The position numbers and the translations under genes are program-made. Below, piece by piece: positions 1-7,320 of a stretch of 64,000 nucleotides of DNA. Origin of the DNA: Pseudomonas sp. R28(2017) (GTDB lineage Bacteria; Pseudomonadota; Gammaproteobacteria; Pseudomonadales; Pseudomonadaceae); the NCBI RefSeq assembly GCF_002112505.1, contig NZ_NEHW01000019.1, positions 1 to 64,000 of the forward strand, given 5' to 3'. Under the pieces are notes generated by a model, which was not told the DNA's origin, searched no databases, and worked only from the letters and a program-made list of their open reading frames with translations. Position 1 is the first letter of the stretch. Each line of letters begins with the position of its first letter.

Positions 1-2
1 GT

Positions 3-302
3 GGTGGCGGCGGCCACGGCGGAGGTGGTGGCAGCGGCGGGGGTGGTGGCCATGGCGGAGGTGGTGGAAGCGGAGGCGGCGGTAGCGGCGGTGGTGGAAG
101 CGGGCACAGCGGCGATGGCGGCGGCGCCAGCTCGGGCCGTGGCGGCGCGGATGATGGCGGCAATCACGAAGCCAACCATGAGGCTAACCACGAAGCGAAT
201 CATGAGGCCAATGAGGCGGGTGATGACAACGGTGCAGGGCAGGGCGCGGATGACGGGGCCGATCACGATCTCGGGGATGATCGCGGCGTCGACCGGAACT
301 GA
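3..302 (+). CDS. C-terminal end of a Gly-rich, His/Asp-rich low-complexity protein (5'-truncated by window edge)
   Basis: Only the C-terminal end is present. In the frame starting at base 3 the translation is a Gly4-Ser/His tandem run (GGGGH, GGGGS units), then repeats of the tetrapeptide NHEA (about four), then an acidic tail rich in D and G ending in DRGVDRN. A second open frame (frame 1) gives an Ala/Val/Met/Arg-rich product, which is what a shadow of GGN codons looks like, so I choose frame 3. The repeats resemble flexible linkers of exported or metal-binding low-complexity proteins; the His/Asp content would suit divalent metals, but that is inference. A REP hairpin follows 14 bases after the stop. 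Function unknown. Confidence 0.5.
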   Translation, partial: GGGGHGGGGGSGGGGGHGGGGGSGGGGSGGGGSGHSGDGGGASSGRGGADDGGNHEANHEANHEANHEANEAGDDNGAGQGADDGADHDLGDDRGVDRN

Positions 303-315
303 GATTTGAGTTGCT

Positions 316-421
316 TGCACCGGCCTTTTCGCGGGCAAGCCCGCTCCCACAGGTACATCACTAACCTTGAGGGTTGTGTAGTGCCTGTGGGAGCGGGCTT
401 GCCCGCGAAGAGGCCTGTGCA
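316..421. repeat. REP pair, inverted (hairpin between convergent gene ends)
   Basis: Two 38-base arms in inverted orientation, each containing the core CGCGGGCAAGCCCGCTCCCA, separated by a 30-base loop. This is the common extragenic palindrome of P. putida genomes. It sits between the end of the Gly-rich gene (+) and the end of sfnR (-), where it can act as a bidirectional transcription-stop or mRNA-stabilising structure. Confidence 0.85.
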
Positions 422-434
422 GGCAAATGCAGAT

Positions 435-1535
435 TCAGATGGATAACCGCACCACCCGATTATCCAGCACTTGCGGCTCCGGCGCCCGGCGCTTGTTCAC
501 CACCAGTTCGCCGATTGCGATCAGCCGGGTGCGCGTGACATTGCGCGACAACCCCAGCAACTGCGCGGTATGCACCTGGTTGTAATGGCAGAAGTGGTAC
601 GCCGAGCGCAGTAGGGCATTCTCGACCTTCTCGTACAAATCCCCGGGCTGTTCCTCGTACAACCGGCTGAACGCCTGTTGCAGCAGGTCCTCCACGCCAT
701 GGCTCGCCGGCTCGTCCTCCTGGCGCTCCAGGCGCAGGTTGGACAGGCGCAGGTCCTGTGCCTGCACCAGTCCGTCGCCGCAGGTCAGCAGGCTGTGGTG
801 GATGACGTTCTCCAGCTCGCGAATGTTGCCCGGCCAGCTGTATTCGACCAGCTTGGCCTGGGCCTTGGGGCTCAGCTCCACCGGCCCGTAGCCCAGCCGT
901 TCGCTGTAGCTGCGGATGAAGTGCCGGGCCAGCGGCAGGATGTCCCCCGGCCGGTCACGCAGCGGGTGCAACTGCAGGGTCACCACGTTCAGCCGGTAGT
1001 ACAGGTCTTCCCGGAAGTGCCCGGCGTTGATCGCTTTCTCCAGCTGCACGTTGGTCGCCGCCAGCACCCGCACATTGATCGGGATGCTCTTGCGCGAGCC
1101 CAGGCGCACCACTTCGCGCTCCTGCAACACGCGCAGCAGCTTGACCTGGATCGGCAGCGGCAGGTCACCGATCTCGTCGAGGAACAGCGTGCCGCCGTTG
1201 GCCTCTTCGAACCAGCCGGCCTTGGCCGCCAGGGCGCCGGTGAAGGCGCCCTTTTCATGGCCGAACAGCTCGGCCTCGACCAGCGACTCGGAAAACGCAC
1301 CGCAGTTCACTGCGATGAACGGGCCGTTGCGCCGGCCGCTGAGGTTGTGGATGTGGCGCGCGACCAGCTCCTTGCCCGTGCCGGTTTCGCCAATGATCAG
1401 GACGCTGGCCTCGCTAGGGGCGACCTGTTGCAGGTGGGCGAGCAGCGCCTGCGACCTGGGGTCTTCGAAGACCTGTGCGGTCGCCCTGATCGAGGTAGCC
1501 AATGTCGGTGACGGGGGGAGGGTCAGCAGTTGCAT
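435..1535 (-). CDS. sfnR: SfnR, sigma-54-dependent activator of sulfone/organosulfur use
   Basis: The 366-residue protein starts almost directly with the AAA+ domain and has no N-terminal receiver or sensor domain, as in SfnR. Visible motifs are Walker A GETGTGKE (about residues 49-56), the sigma-54 contact loop GAFTGA (about 96-101), Walker B with LFLDEIG (about 117-123), the R-finger region and WPGNIRELENV. The C-terminal HTH is LLGLSRNVTRTRLIAIGEL. With no sensory domain, activity should be set by expression level, which in P. putida is described as CysB control during sulfate starvation. It is the last gene of sfnE-sfnC-sfnR, 9 bases after sfnC, with RBS AAGGA before its ATG. Targets described for the family include the sfnFG dimethylsulfone monooxygenase genes, which are not in this window. 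Confidence 0.9.
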   Translation of the reverse strand: MQLLTLPPSPTLATSIRATAQVFEDPRSQALLAHLQQVAPSEASVLIIGETGTGKELVARHIHNLSGRRNGPFIAVNCGAFSESLVEAELFGHEKGAFTGALAAKAGWFEEANGGTLFLDEIGDLPLPIQVKLLRVLQEREVVRLGSRKSIPINVRVLAATNVQLEKAINAGHFREDLYYRLNVVTLQLHPLRDRPGDILPLARHFIRSYSERLGYGPVELSPKAQAKLVEYSWPGNIRELENVIHHSLLTCGDGLVQAQDLRLSNLRLERQEDEPASHGVEDLLQQAFSRLYEEQPGDLYEKVENALLRSAYHFCHYNQVHTAQLLGLSRNVTRTRLIAIGELVVNKRRAPEPQVLDNRVVRLSI

Positions 1536-1544
1536 GAGCGATCC

Positions 1545-2729
1545 TTAGGAGTAGAAGGATGGGGCGGGGCGCTTGCCGCCGAGGGCCCACTCGCCGAGCT
1601 CGTGGATACGGTAATCCACCGGGTCGTGCAGGGTTTGCGTCCTCAGGTTGCGCCAGTGGCGGTCGAAGCGCAGCGAGGCGTGGGTGGCGCGGGCGCCGGT
1701 CACCTCGAACAGGCGGTTGCAGATGTCCAGGCCGTGGCGCGTGGCCGCGACCTTGGCGGTGCCGATGGCCAGGGCCAGGTCGCCGCGTTCCTCGGCGCTC
1801 AGCGCTTGCTCCTTGGCCCAGGCGCTGTCGAGCTGGCGGGCGGCGCGGTCGATCAGCAGGCGCACGCTCTCCAGGCCCACCCAGAACTCGCCGTAGTGAC
1901 GCAGCACGTAAGGGTCTTCGGCGCTGCTGGCAGCGCTTGAGCGGAACCACGGCCGGCTTTCCTTGAGGCTGTACTGGCGCGCTTCGTCGAAGGCACCTTC
2001 GGCAATGCCGAGGAACAGGTTGGCGAAGTGCAACTGGGCGATCAGCGGGCGCAGGGCGGCGAACGGTGTGCTCAACGGGCCGGGGTCGAGCAGCAGTTCG
2101 CTGTGCTCGACCCGCACCCGTTCGAAGGTGGCGCTGCCACTGTCGGTCTGGCGCTGGCCGATGTTGTTCCAGTCGTTGTGCAGGGTGATGCCGGTGCGCC
2201 CGCTGGGGATGGCGGCGATCAGCAGCTTGCCGCCGGCACGCTCGTCCACTGCCGATGCGATCAGCATTTCCGAGTCGCTGGCGCCGGAGCAGAAGCTCTT
2301 CTTGCCGGAGAACTCGCACCAGCCGTCGAAGTGCTTGACCACGGTGCGGGTGTCCAGCGGGTTGAGTGCGTTACCCCAGAACCAGTGCTTGCGCGCGGTT
2401 TGCTCGAACCAGGGTTGCCACTGGTCCGGGCGCGAGAACAGGCGCACCGTGGCCAGCATCAGGTGGTGGAAGCCGAACACGTGGGCGAGCGAACTGTCGA
2501 CCCGGGCGAACTCGCGCACCACCTCGAAGGTGTCATGCCAGTTCGCACCCTGGCCGCCGAACGCCTGTGGAATCACCAGCGACAGCAAACCGCTGCCGCG
2601 CAGGGCGTCGCGTTCGGCCTTGGGCGTACCACCGCGCTCGTCGCGCTCCACTGCGCTCTGGGCGAACTGTGTGGCCAGTTCGCGCGCGACCGCCAGTGCC
2701 GGGCGGGCCGCATGCAAAGGTGCATTCAT
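1545..2729 (-). CDS. sfnC: SfnC-like flavin-dependent acyl-CoA dehydrogenase/DszC-family monooxygenase
   Basis: This 394-residue protein has the acyl-CoA dehydrogenase fold: an N-terminal helical part with IPQAFGGQGANWHDTFEV, a central beta domain (FSGKKSFCSGASDSEMLIAS) and a C-terminal helical domain. The family includes DszC-like FMNH2-dependent monooxygenases. Its location between an FMN reductase (sfnE) and sfnR suggests a reduced-flavin-using oxygenase that acts on an organosulfur compound. It lacks the usual catalytic-Glu context of true acyl-CoA dehydrogenases, and no CoA-pathway gene is adjacent. SfnE ends 9 bases upstream and the RBS GGAG precedes the ATG. The exact substrate is not visible. 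Confidence 0.82.
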   Translation of the reverse strand: MNAPLHAARPALAVARELATQFAQSAVERDERGGTPKAERDALRGSGLLSLVIPQAFGGQGANWHDTFEVVREFARVDSSLAHVFGFHHLMLATVRLFSRPDQWQPWFEQTARKHWFWGNALNPLDTRTVVKHFDGWCEFSGKKSFCSGASDSEMLIASAVDERAGGKLLIAAIPSGRTGITLHNDWNNIGQRQTDSGSATFERVRVEHSELLLDPGPLSTPFAALRPLIAQLHFANLFLGIAEGAFDEARQYSLKESRPWFRSSAASSAEDPYVLRHYGEFWVGLESVRLLIDRAARQLDSAWAKEQALSAEERGDLALAIGTAKVAATRHGLDICNRLFEVTGARATHASLRFDRHWRNLRTQTLHDPVDYRIHELGEWALGGKRPAPSFYS

Positions 2730-2738
2730 GGCGACTCC

Positions 2739-3299
2739 TCAGGCGCTTTGGCGCAGAGCGTGATGGGCGCCGAACAGCGGCACCGCGCGCTGGGCAGCCA
2801 GGCGAATGCGTGCGTCCAGGGCATCGCTGGAAACCCGGTAGTCGGCAAGCTCGGCCTGGCTGGCGTAGACGCCGATAGGCAGGGTCAGGGCCTGCAGGAA
2901 GCTGAACAGTGGGCGCAGCTGGTGGTCGAGCACCAGCGCGTGGCGCTCGCTGCCACCGGTGGCGGCGAGCAGCACCGGGGTGTCGACCAGCGCGTCCTGG
3001 CCGATCAGGTCGAACAGGTGCTTGAAGTGGCCGGGGAAGCTGCCGCGGTAGACGGGTGCCGCAACCACCAGCAGGTCGGCTTTTTCCACCAGGCGCAGCT
3101 GTTGTTCCACGGCGTCGGGCAGTTCGCTGCGCCACAGCGCGGCACCCAGTGGCCGGGCGATGTCGCCCAGTTCGATCAGGTGTGGCTTGATGTGCAGATG
3201 CTGGCCGAGTTCGGCGAGGATGGCCTCGGTCAGGGCCAGGGTGCGCGATGGGCGGGTGGTGCCGCCGGACAGGGCGACGACGTTCAGTGGGGTGCTCAT
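2739..3299 (-). CDS. sfnE: SfnE/MsuE-type NAD(P)H-dependent FMN reductase
   Basis: The 186-residue flavodoxin-like reductase opens with MSTPLNVVALSGGTTRPSRT, whose SGGTTRPS loop binds the FMN phosphate. A central segment VVAAPVYRGSFPGHFKHLFD is typical of the NADPH-dependent FMN reductase/SsuE-MsuE family. It would supply FMNH2 to two-component monooxygenases of sulfur scavenging. First gene of the sfnECR operon, with GGAGA as RBS. The AT-rich region upstream fits CysB-type control, but no CysB box can be proved by eye. Confidence 0.85.
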   Translation of the reverse strand: MSTPLNVVALSGGTTRPSRTLALTEAILAELGQHLHIKPHLIELGDIARPLGAALWRSELPDAVEQQLRLVEKADLLVVAAPVYRGSFPGHFKHLFDLIGQDALVDTPVLLAATGGSERHALVLDHQLRPLFSFLQALTLPIGVYASQAELADYRVSSDALDARIRLAAQRAVPLFGAHHALRQSA

Positions 3300-3790
3300 G
3301 GGCAGGTCTCCGGTTCTTGTTGAGCGGGGGACTTTGCTTGAGCAATCGTCGTGCCGAGTTGTTAATTCTTTTTAGATCAACAGGTTGCGAGTTTAAGGGC
3401 GCTACCGGTGTTGCCTTGTGGGCGTTGATTGTTGATCAGGTGTTGCGCTGCAGACAGTTGGCCGGGTGTTGGCGGCTGTACAGTTGGGAGAGTTATAGCG
3501 CAATTGTGATTAACAAAAAAAGAATAAGAATTCATATTGTTATGCATTTTTGAGGCGAAAAAAAGCCCGCTGACCGAGCGGGCTGAAAGGCACAACGCTT
3601 GCGTGATTCAGTGGTCATGCAGATATCGCAGTGGTCGCAGTGTGCCGCCCGGCCCGGCGGGGCGATTTGCCCAGCGTGACATTCTCTTGAGGCTGCCTGA
3701 CAAAACGCCATGCGGGGCTGGCAGGCGGGTGGGCGGGCGTTTGAAGATCGGCCGGCACACCTTCTTGCACTGCCATCCAGGAGTCATGTC
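3300..3790. other. Divergent intergenic region between sfnE and the aldehyde dehydrogenase gene
   Basis: No convincing gene. The sfnE-proximal 250 bases contain a strongly AT-rich tract (about 3500-3550) and, on the minus strand, TATAAC preceded by AT-rich sequence, a plausible sfnE promoter. A rho-independent terminator pointing toward sfnE lies in the middle (listed separately). The remaining ~120 bases up to the aldehyde dehydrogenase are GC-rich with short palindromes. The RBS AGGAG lies 7 bases before the ATG at 3791. Confidence 0.5.
3558..3584 (-). terminator. Rho-independent terminator on the minus strand, upstream of sfnE
   Basis: On the minus strand an 8-bp stem AGCCCGCT/AGCGGGCT with a 5-base loop is followed directly by seven U residues. 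No annotated gene lies upstream on this strand, since the next gene is divergent. It therefore ends either a short leader/sRNA starting at roughly 3590-3710 or a transcript lost from this locus. Confidence 0.7.
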
Positions 3791-5278
3791 ATGAGCGATA
3801 TCCAGCTGTTACCTGCCGTGGTCGAGTTCCTCGCCAGGCCCCATGGCCATTTCATCGAGGGCCGGTACCTGGCGGGCGAGGCGGGGCCATCGATCGCTAT
3901 CCATGACCCCTCCAGCGGCGCGGTCATCGCCCGGGTTGCCGAGGCCAGCGACGCCGAGGTCGAACGCGCGGTGCGCAGTGCGCGGCAAGCCTTCAAGGGC
4001 GCCTGGGCCGAGGTTTCGCCGTATCACAAGGGCGTGGTGCTGAACCGCCTGGCCGACCTGATCGAGGCCAATGCCGAAGAGCTGGCGCAGCTGGAAACCC
4101 TGTGCTCGGGCAAGTCGATCAACCTGACCCGCGGCCTGGAGATCGCCCAGAGCGTGGTATTTTTGCGCTACTTCGCCGGTTGGGCGAGCAAGATCACCGG
4201 GCAGACCATGACGCCCTCGATCCCGTCGTTTGCCGGCGAGCGCTACACCGCGTTCACCCTGCGCGAGCCGGTGGGCGTGGTGGCGGGGATCGTGCCGTGG
4301 AATTTCTCGGTGATGATCGGCATCTGGAAGATCGCCTCGGCGCTGGTCACCGGTTGCACCGTCGTCATCAAACCCAGCGAGTTCACCCCGCTGACGTTGC
4401 TGCGCATCGCCGAACTGGCCATCGAAGCCGGTGTGCCGGCGGGCGCGCTCAACGTGCTGAACGGCCGTGGCCAGGCCGGGCAGCGGCTGATCGAGCACCC
4501 GGACGTGGCCAAGGTGGCCTTCACCGGTTCGGTACCGACCGGTATTGCCGTGGGCAAGGCGGCCATGGCGGCCAACCTGACCCGCGCCACCCTGGAGCTG
4601 GGCGGCAAGAATGCCGCGGCCCTGCTGGCCGATGTCGATGTCGACGGCGCCGTGGCCGGTATCGTGCAAACGGCCTACGTGCACCAAGGGCAGGTCTGCG
4701 CATCGCCAGAGCGTTTGTACGTGCACCACAGCAAGGTCGAGGAATTCACCCGCAAGCTGGGCGCGGCGCTGGGGCAGATGAAGATCGGCTCGGCACTGGA
4801 CCCTGAGGCGCAGTTCGGGCCGCTGGCCAATGCCGCGCACCTGCAGAAGATTCTCGGCTTCTTCGAGCGGGCGCGGGCCAACAACACGGTGGTGTGTGGT
4901 GCCAGGGCGGTTGACCGGCCTGGGTATTTCGTCGAGCCGACCGTGGTGCTGGCCAACGGCGCCAGCGACCCGTTGCTGCATGAGGAAACCTTCGGGCCGA
5001 TCGTCTGTGTGCTGCCGTTCGATAACGAGCAAGAACTGGTCGAGCTGATGAACGACAGCCCATATGGCCTGACCGCCAGCCTGTGGACCAACGACCTGTC
5101 CAAGGCGCTGCGGCTGATCCCGCAGATCGAGGCCGGCACGGTGTGGGTGAACATGCACACCTTCCTAGACCCGGCGGTGCCGTTTGGCGGGACCAAGGCT
5201 TCCGGGGTGGGGCGTGAGTTCGGCAGCGCGTTCATCGAGGACTACACCGAGTTGAAGTCGGTGATGATCAGGTATTGA
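3791..5278 (+). CDS. NAD(P)-dependent aldehyde dehydrogenase (phenylacetaldehyde/betaine-aldehyde type)
   Basis: The 495-residue protein is full length for the ALDH superfamily. It shows the cofactor-site segment VVAGIVPWNFSVMI, the FTGSVPTG Rossmann loop, the catalytic Glu motif LELGGKNAA, the nucleophile Cys in HQGQVCASPERLYVH and the EETFGPIVCVLPF motif. An earlier in-frame start exists at 3710, but the ATG at 3791 has AGGAG at 7 bases and begins with a normal ALDH N-terminus. The overall pattern resembles FeaB/PadA-type phenylacetaldehyde and betaine-aldehyde dehydrogenases. The substrate cannot be fixed from sequence. The adjacent convergent operon encodes a betaine-type ABC transporter, which slightly favours a quaternary-amine or aromatic-aldehyde role. 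Confidence 0.85.
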   Translation: MSDIQLLPAVVEFLARPHGHFIEGRYLAGEAGPSIAIHDPSSGAVIARVAEASDAEVERAVRSARQAFKGAWAEVSPYHKGVVLNRLADLIEANAEELAQLETLCSGKSINLTRGLEIAQSVVFLRYFAGWASKITGQTMTPSIPSFAGERYTAFTLREPVGVVAGIVPWNFSVMIGIWKIASALVTGCTVVIKPSEFTPLTLLRIAELAIEAGVPAGALNVLNGRGQAGQRLIEHPDVAKVAFTGSVPTGIAVGKAAMAANLTRATLELGGKNAAALLADVDVDGAVAGIVQTAYVHQGQVCASPERLYVHHSKVEEFTRKLGAALGQMKIGSALDPEAQFGPLANAAHLQKILGFFERARANNTVVCGARAVDRPGYFVEPTVVLANGASDPLLHEETFGPIVCVLPFDNEQELVELMNDSPYGLTASLWTNDLSKALRLIPQIEAGTVWVNMHTFLDPAVPFGGTKASGVGREFGSAFIEDYTELKSVMIRY

Positions 5279-5302
5279 TTGCCCCCAGGCGTGTGGGCGC
5301 GG

Positions 5303-6151
5303 TTACTTGCCACTGCGCCCATAGGCCTGGCTGATGCGGTCGATCACCATCGCCAGTGCGACGATGGCCAACCCGGCTTCGACCCCTTGGCCGACATTGA
5401 GCGTCTGGATCCCGGCCAGCACATCCTCGCCCAGCCCGCGGGCGCCGATCATCGAAGCCACCACCACCATCGACAGGGCCATCATCACCGACTGGTTGAG
5501 CCCGGCCATGATGCTCGGCAATGCCAGCGGCAGGGCGATGCGCCGCAGCCGCTGCCAGCGGCCGGCGCCCAGGCCATGGGCGGCTTGCAGCAACGACGGG
5601 TCGATCTGGCTCAGGCCCAACTCGGTCAGCCGTACCAGCGGTGGCAAGGCATAGATCAAGGTGGCGAACACCGCCGGCACCTTGCCCAGGCCGAACAGCA
5701 TCAGCACCGGGATCAGGTAGACGAAGGCCGGCAGCGTCTGCATCACGTCCAGCACCGGCAACAACAGGCGCCGGGCCAGCGGGCGGGTGGCCAGGAGTAT
5801 GCCCAGCGGCACGCCGACCAGCACGCACAGGCCGGTACTGACCAACACCAGCGCCAGGGTCTGCAGCAGTTTGTCCCACAGCCCGAGCATGCCGATGAAC
5901 GCCAGCAGCGCAACCAGCACCACGCTGCGCAGCAGGCTGCGGCTGGCGTGCCAGGCGAGCAGGCCGACCAGCAGCAACAGCAGCCACCAGGGCATCAGGC
6001 GCAGCAGGTTCTCCAGGCCGACCAGCAATTGCAGCAGCTGGTCGGAGACACTGCGCAGGTGGTCGCCATAGTGCAGCACCAGCCAGTCGACCAGGCGGTT
6101 GATGGTGTCGGCGAAGGACAGTTGCAGGGCTTGGGGGAAGCCCGCGCTCAC
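5303..6151 (-). CDS. ABC transporter permease, ProW/OpuAB family (glycine betaine/choline type)
   Basis: This 282-residue inner-membrane protein has about seven hydrophobic segments and the permease EAA-loop region ELGLSQIDPSLLQAAHGLGAGRWQRLRRIALPLALP that docks the ATPase. ProW-like permeases of quaternary-amine importers have this architecture. Its start overlaps the stop of the upstream binding-protein gene by 4 bases, so the two are translationally coupled. No ProV-type ATPase gene follows: the next gene, 24 bases away, is convergent. The system must borrow an ATPase encoded elsewhere, or it is incomplete. Confidence 0.85.
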   Translation of the reverse strand: MSAGFPQALQLSFADTINRLVDWLVLHYGDHLRSVSDQLLQLLVGLENLLRLMPWWLLLLLVGLLAWHASRSLLRSVVLVALLAFIGMLGLWDKLLQTLALVLVSTGLCVLVGVPLGILLATRPLARRLLLPVLDVMQTLPAFVYLIPVLMLFGLGKVPAVFATLIYALPPLVRLTELGLSQIDPSLLQAAHGLGAGRWQRLRRIALPLALPSIMAGLNQSVMMALSMVVVASMIGARGLGEDVLAGIQTLNVGQGVEAGLAIVALAMVIDRISQAYGRSGK

Positions 6152-7164
6152 AGGCTGGCCTCGACTTTGCCGGCCACCTCAGCCGGCAGCCAGGCCTTCC
6201 ACACGTCCGGGTTGGCACGCAGGAAATCCTTTGCTGCGTCGACGGGCTGCTGGCGTTTCTCGTTCATTTCGGCCAGGGCCTTGTTCAACCGGTCGATGGG
6301 CAGGTCGACCTTCTCGAACACCGCTACCAGGTCCGGGTAGCCCTCGCGAAACGCCTTGGACACGCCGATCGACAGTTTCGCCGGCAGCGACTGGCTGCCT
6401 TTCGGGTTGGGGTTTTTCGCGTCGGTCAGGGTGGCCCAGGCGGCCGCGTCGAACGGCGGCTCCTGTAGACGCACAAGGTCATAGCGACCGATCAGCGGTG
6501 TCGGGCTCCAGTAGTAGAACAGCACCGGCTGGTCACGGCGGATGGCCGAGCTGATTTCGGCGTCCAGCGCTGCACCCGAGCCGCTGCGGAAGTTGTTGTA
6601 CAGGCCGTCGAGGCCATAGGCCTTGAGCTTCTGGCTGTTGACGGTCTCCGAGGTCCAGCCGCTGGGGCTGTTGAGGAAACGGCCTTTTTCAGGCGCTTCG
6701 GGGTCGCTGAACACCTTGGGGTAGCGCTTGAGGTCATCGACGCTGCGCAGGTCAGGGGCCAGCGGCTTGAGGCCTCGGGCCTTGTCGCCCTTGATCACGT
6801 AGGCCGGCACCCACCAGCCTTCCTCGGCGTTTTTCACCGTGTCGCCCAGGGCGAACACCTGGCCGGCCTGTTCGGCCTTGACCCAGGCGGGGCTGCGCCC
6901 GGCCCATTCCTCGGCGATCACCTGCAGGTCGTTGCGCGCCAGCGCCACTTCCATGCTCACGCTGCTGCCGGGAAGGGTGTCGGTGGGGTAGCCGTAACCG
7001 TGCTCGACGATGTGGCGCAGGATTTCCGTGGTCAGGGCGCCGCTTTCCCAGCCGATGGCGCCGAAGTGGATGGGTTTGCCAGCTTCTGCCGATGCGGCGC
7101 TGTCGGTGCTGGCCAGGCCGAGGGTGAGCAACAGGCCGGCCAGCAGCGCAGGGATTTTTTTCAT
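6148..7164 (-). CDS. Periplasmic glycine betaine/choline-type substrate-binding protein (OpuAC/ProX family)
   Basis: The 338-residue precursor has a clear signal peptide (MKKIPALLAGLLLTLGLAS, likely cut after SAASA). The mature part carries OpuAC features: FGAIGWESGALTTEILRHIV, aromatic residues for a cation cage (W in EEWAG, WW in EEGWWVPAYV, YYWSPTPLIGRYDL) and a C-terminal helical lobe. A much longer open frame extends upstream, but the ATG at 7164 has GAGG at a good distance and starts the signal peptide. It forms an operon with the permease (ATGA overlap). The likely ligand is a betaine or another quaternary amine, by family only. Confidence 0.85.
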   Translation of the reverse strand: MKKIPALLAGLLLTLGLASTDSAASAEAGKPIHFGAIGWESGALTTEILRHIVEHGYGYPTDTLPGSSVSMEVALARNDLQVIAEEWAGRSPAWVKAEQAGQVFALGDTVKNAEEGWWVPAYVIKGDKARGLKPLAPDLRSVDDLKRYPKVFSDPEAPEKGRFLNSPSGWTSETVNSQKLKAYGLDGLYNNFRSGSGAALDAEISSAIRRDQPVLFYYWSPTPLIGRYDLVRLQEPPFDAAAWATLTDAKNPNPKGSQSLPAKLSIGVSKAFREGYPDLVAVFEKVDLPIDRLNKALAEMNEKRQQPVDAAKDFLRANPDVWKAWLPAEVAGKVEASL

Positions 7165-7320
7165 GGGGGCCTCGTCGATTGCCACTGCATGGGTTGCGGC
7201 AAGTGTAGACGACGGGTTTTCACTGCCTGCGGGAAGGCTTTCGCAATGGGCGCGGCAGGGGCATGCACGAACAATCCGGCCACGCATGCCACCCGGGCAG
7301 GCGGCACAAGGACTGAAAAC

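Noticed and set aside
1..309. Frame-1 coding of the window start (Ala/Val/Met-rich)
   Set aside because: The same bases in frame 3 give regular GGGGS/NHEA repeats and an acidic tail; frame 1 is a by-product of GGN codons.
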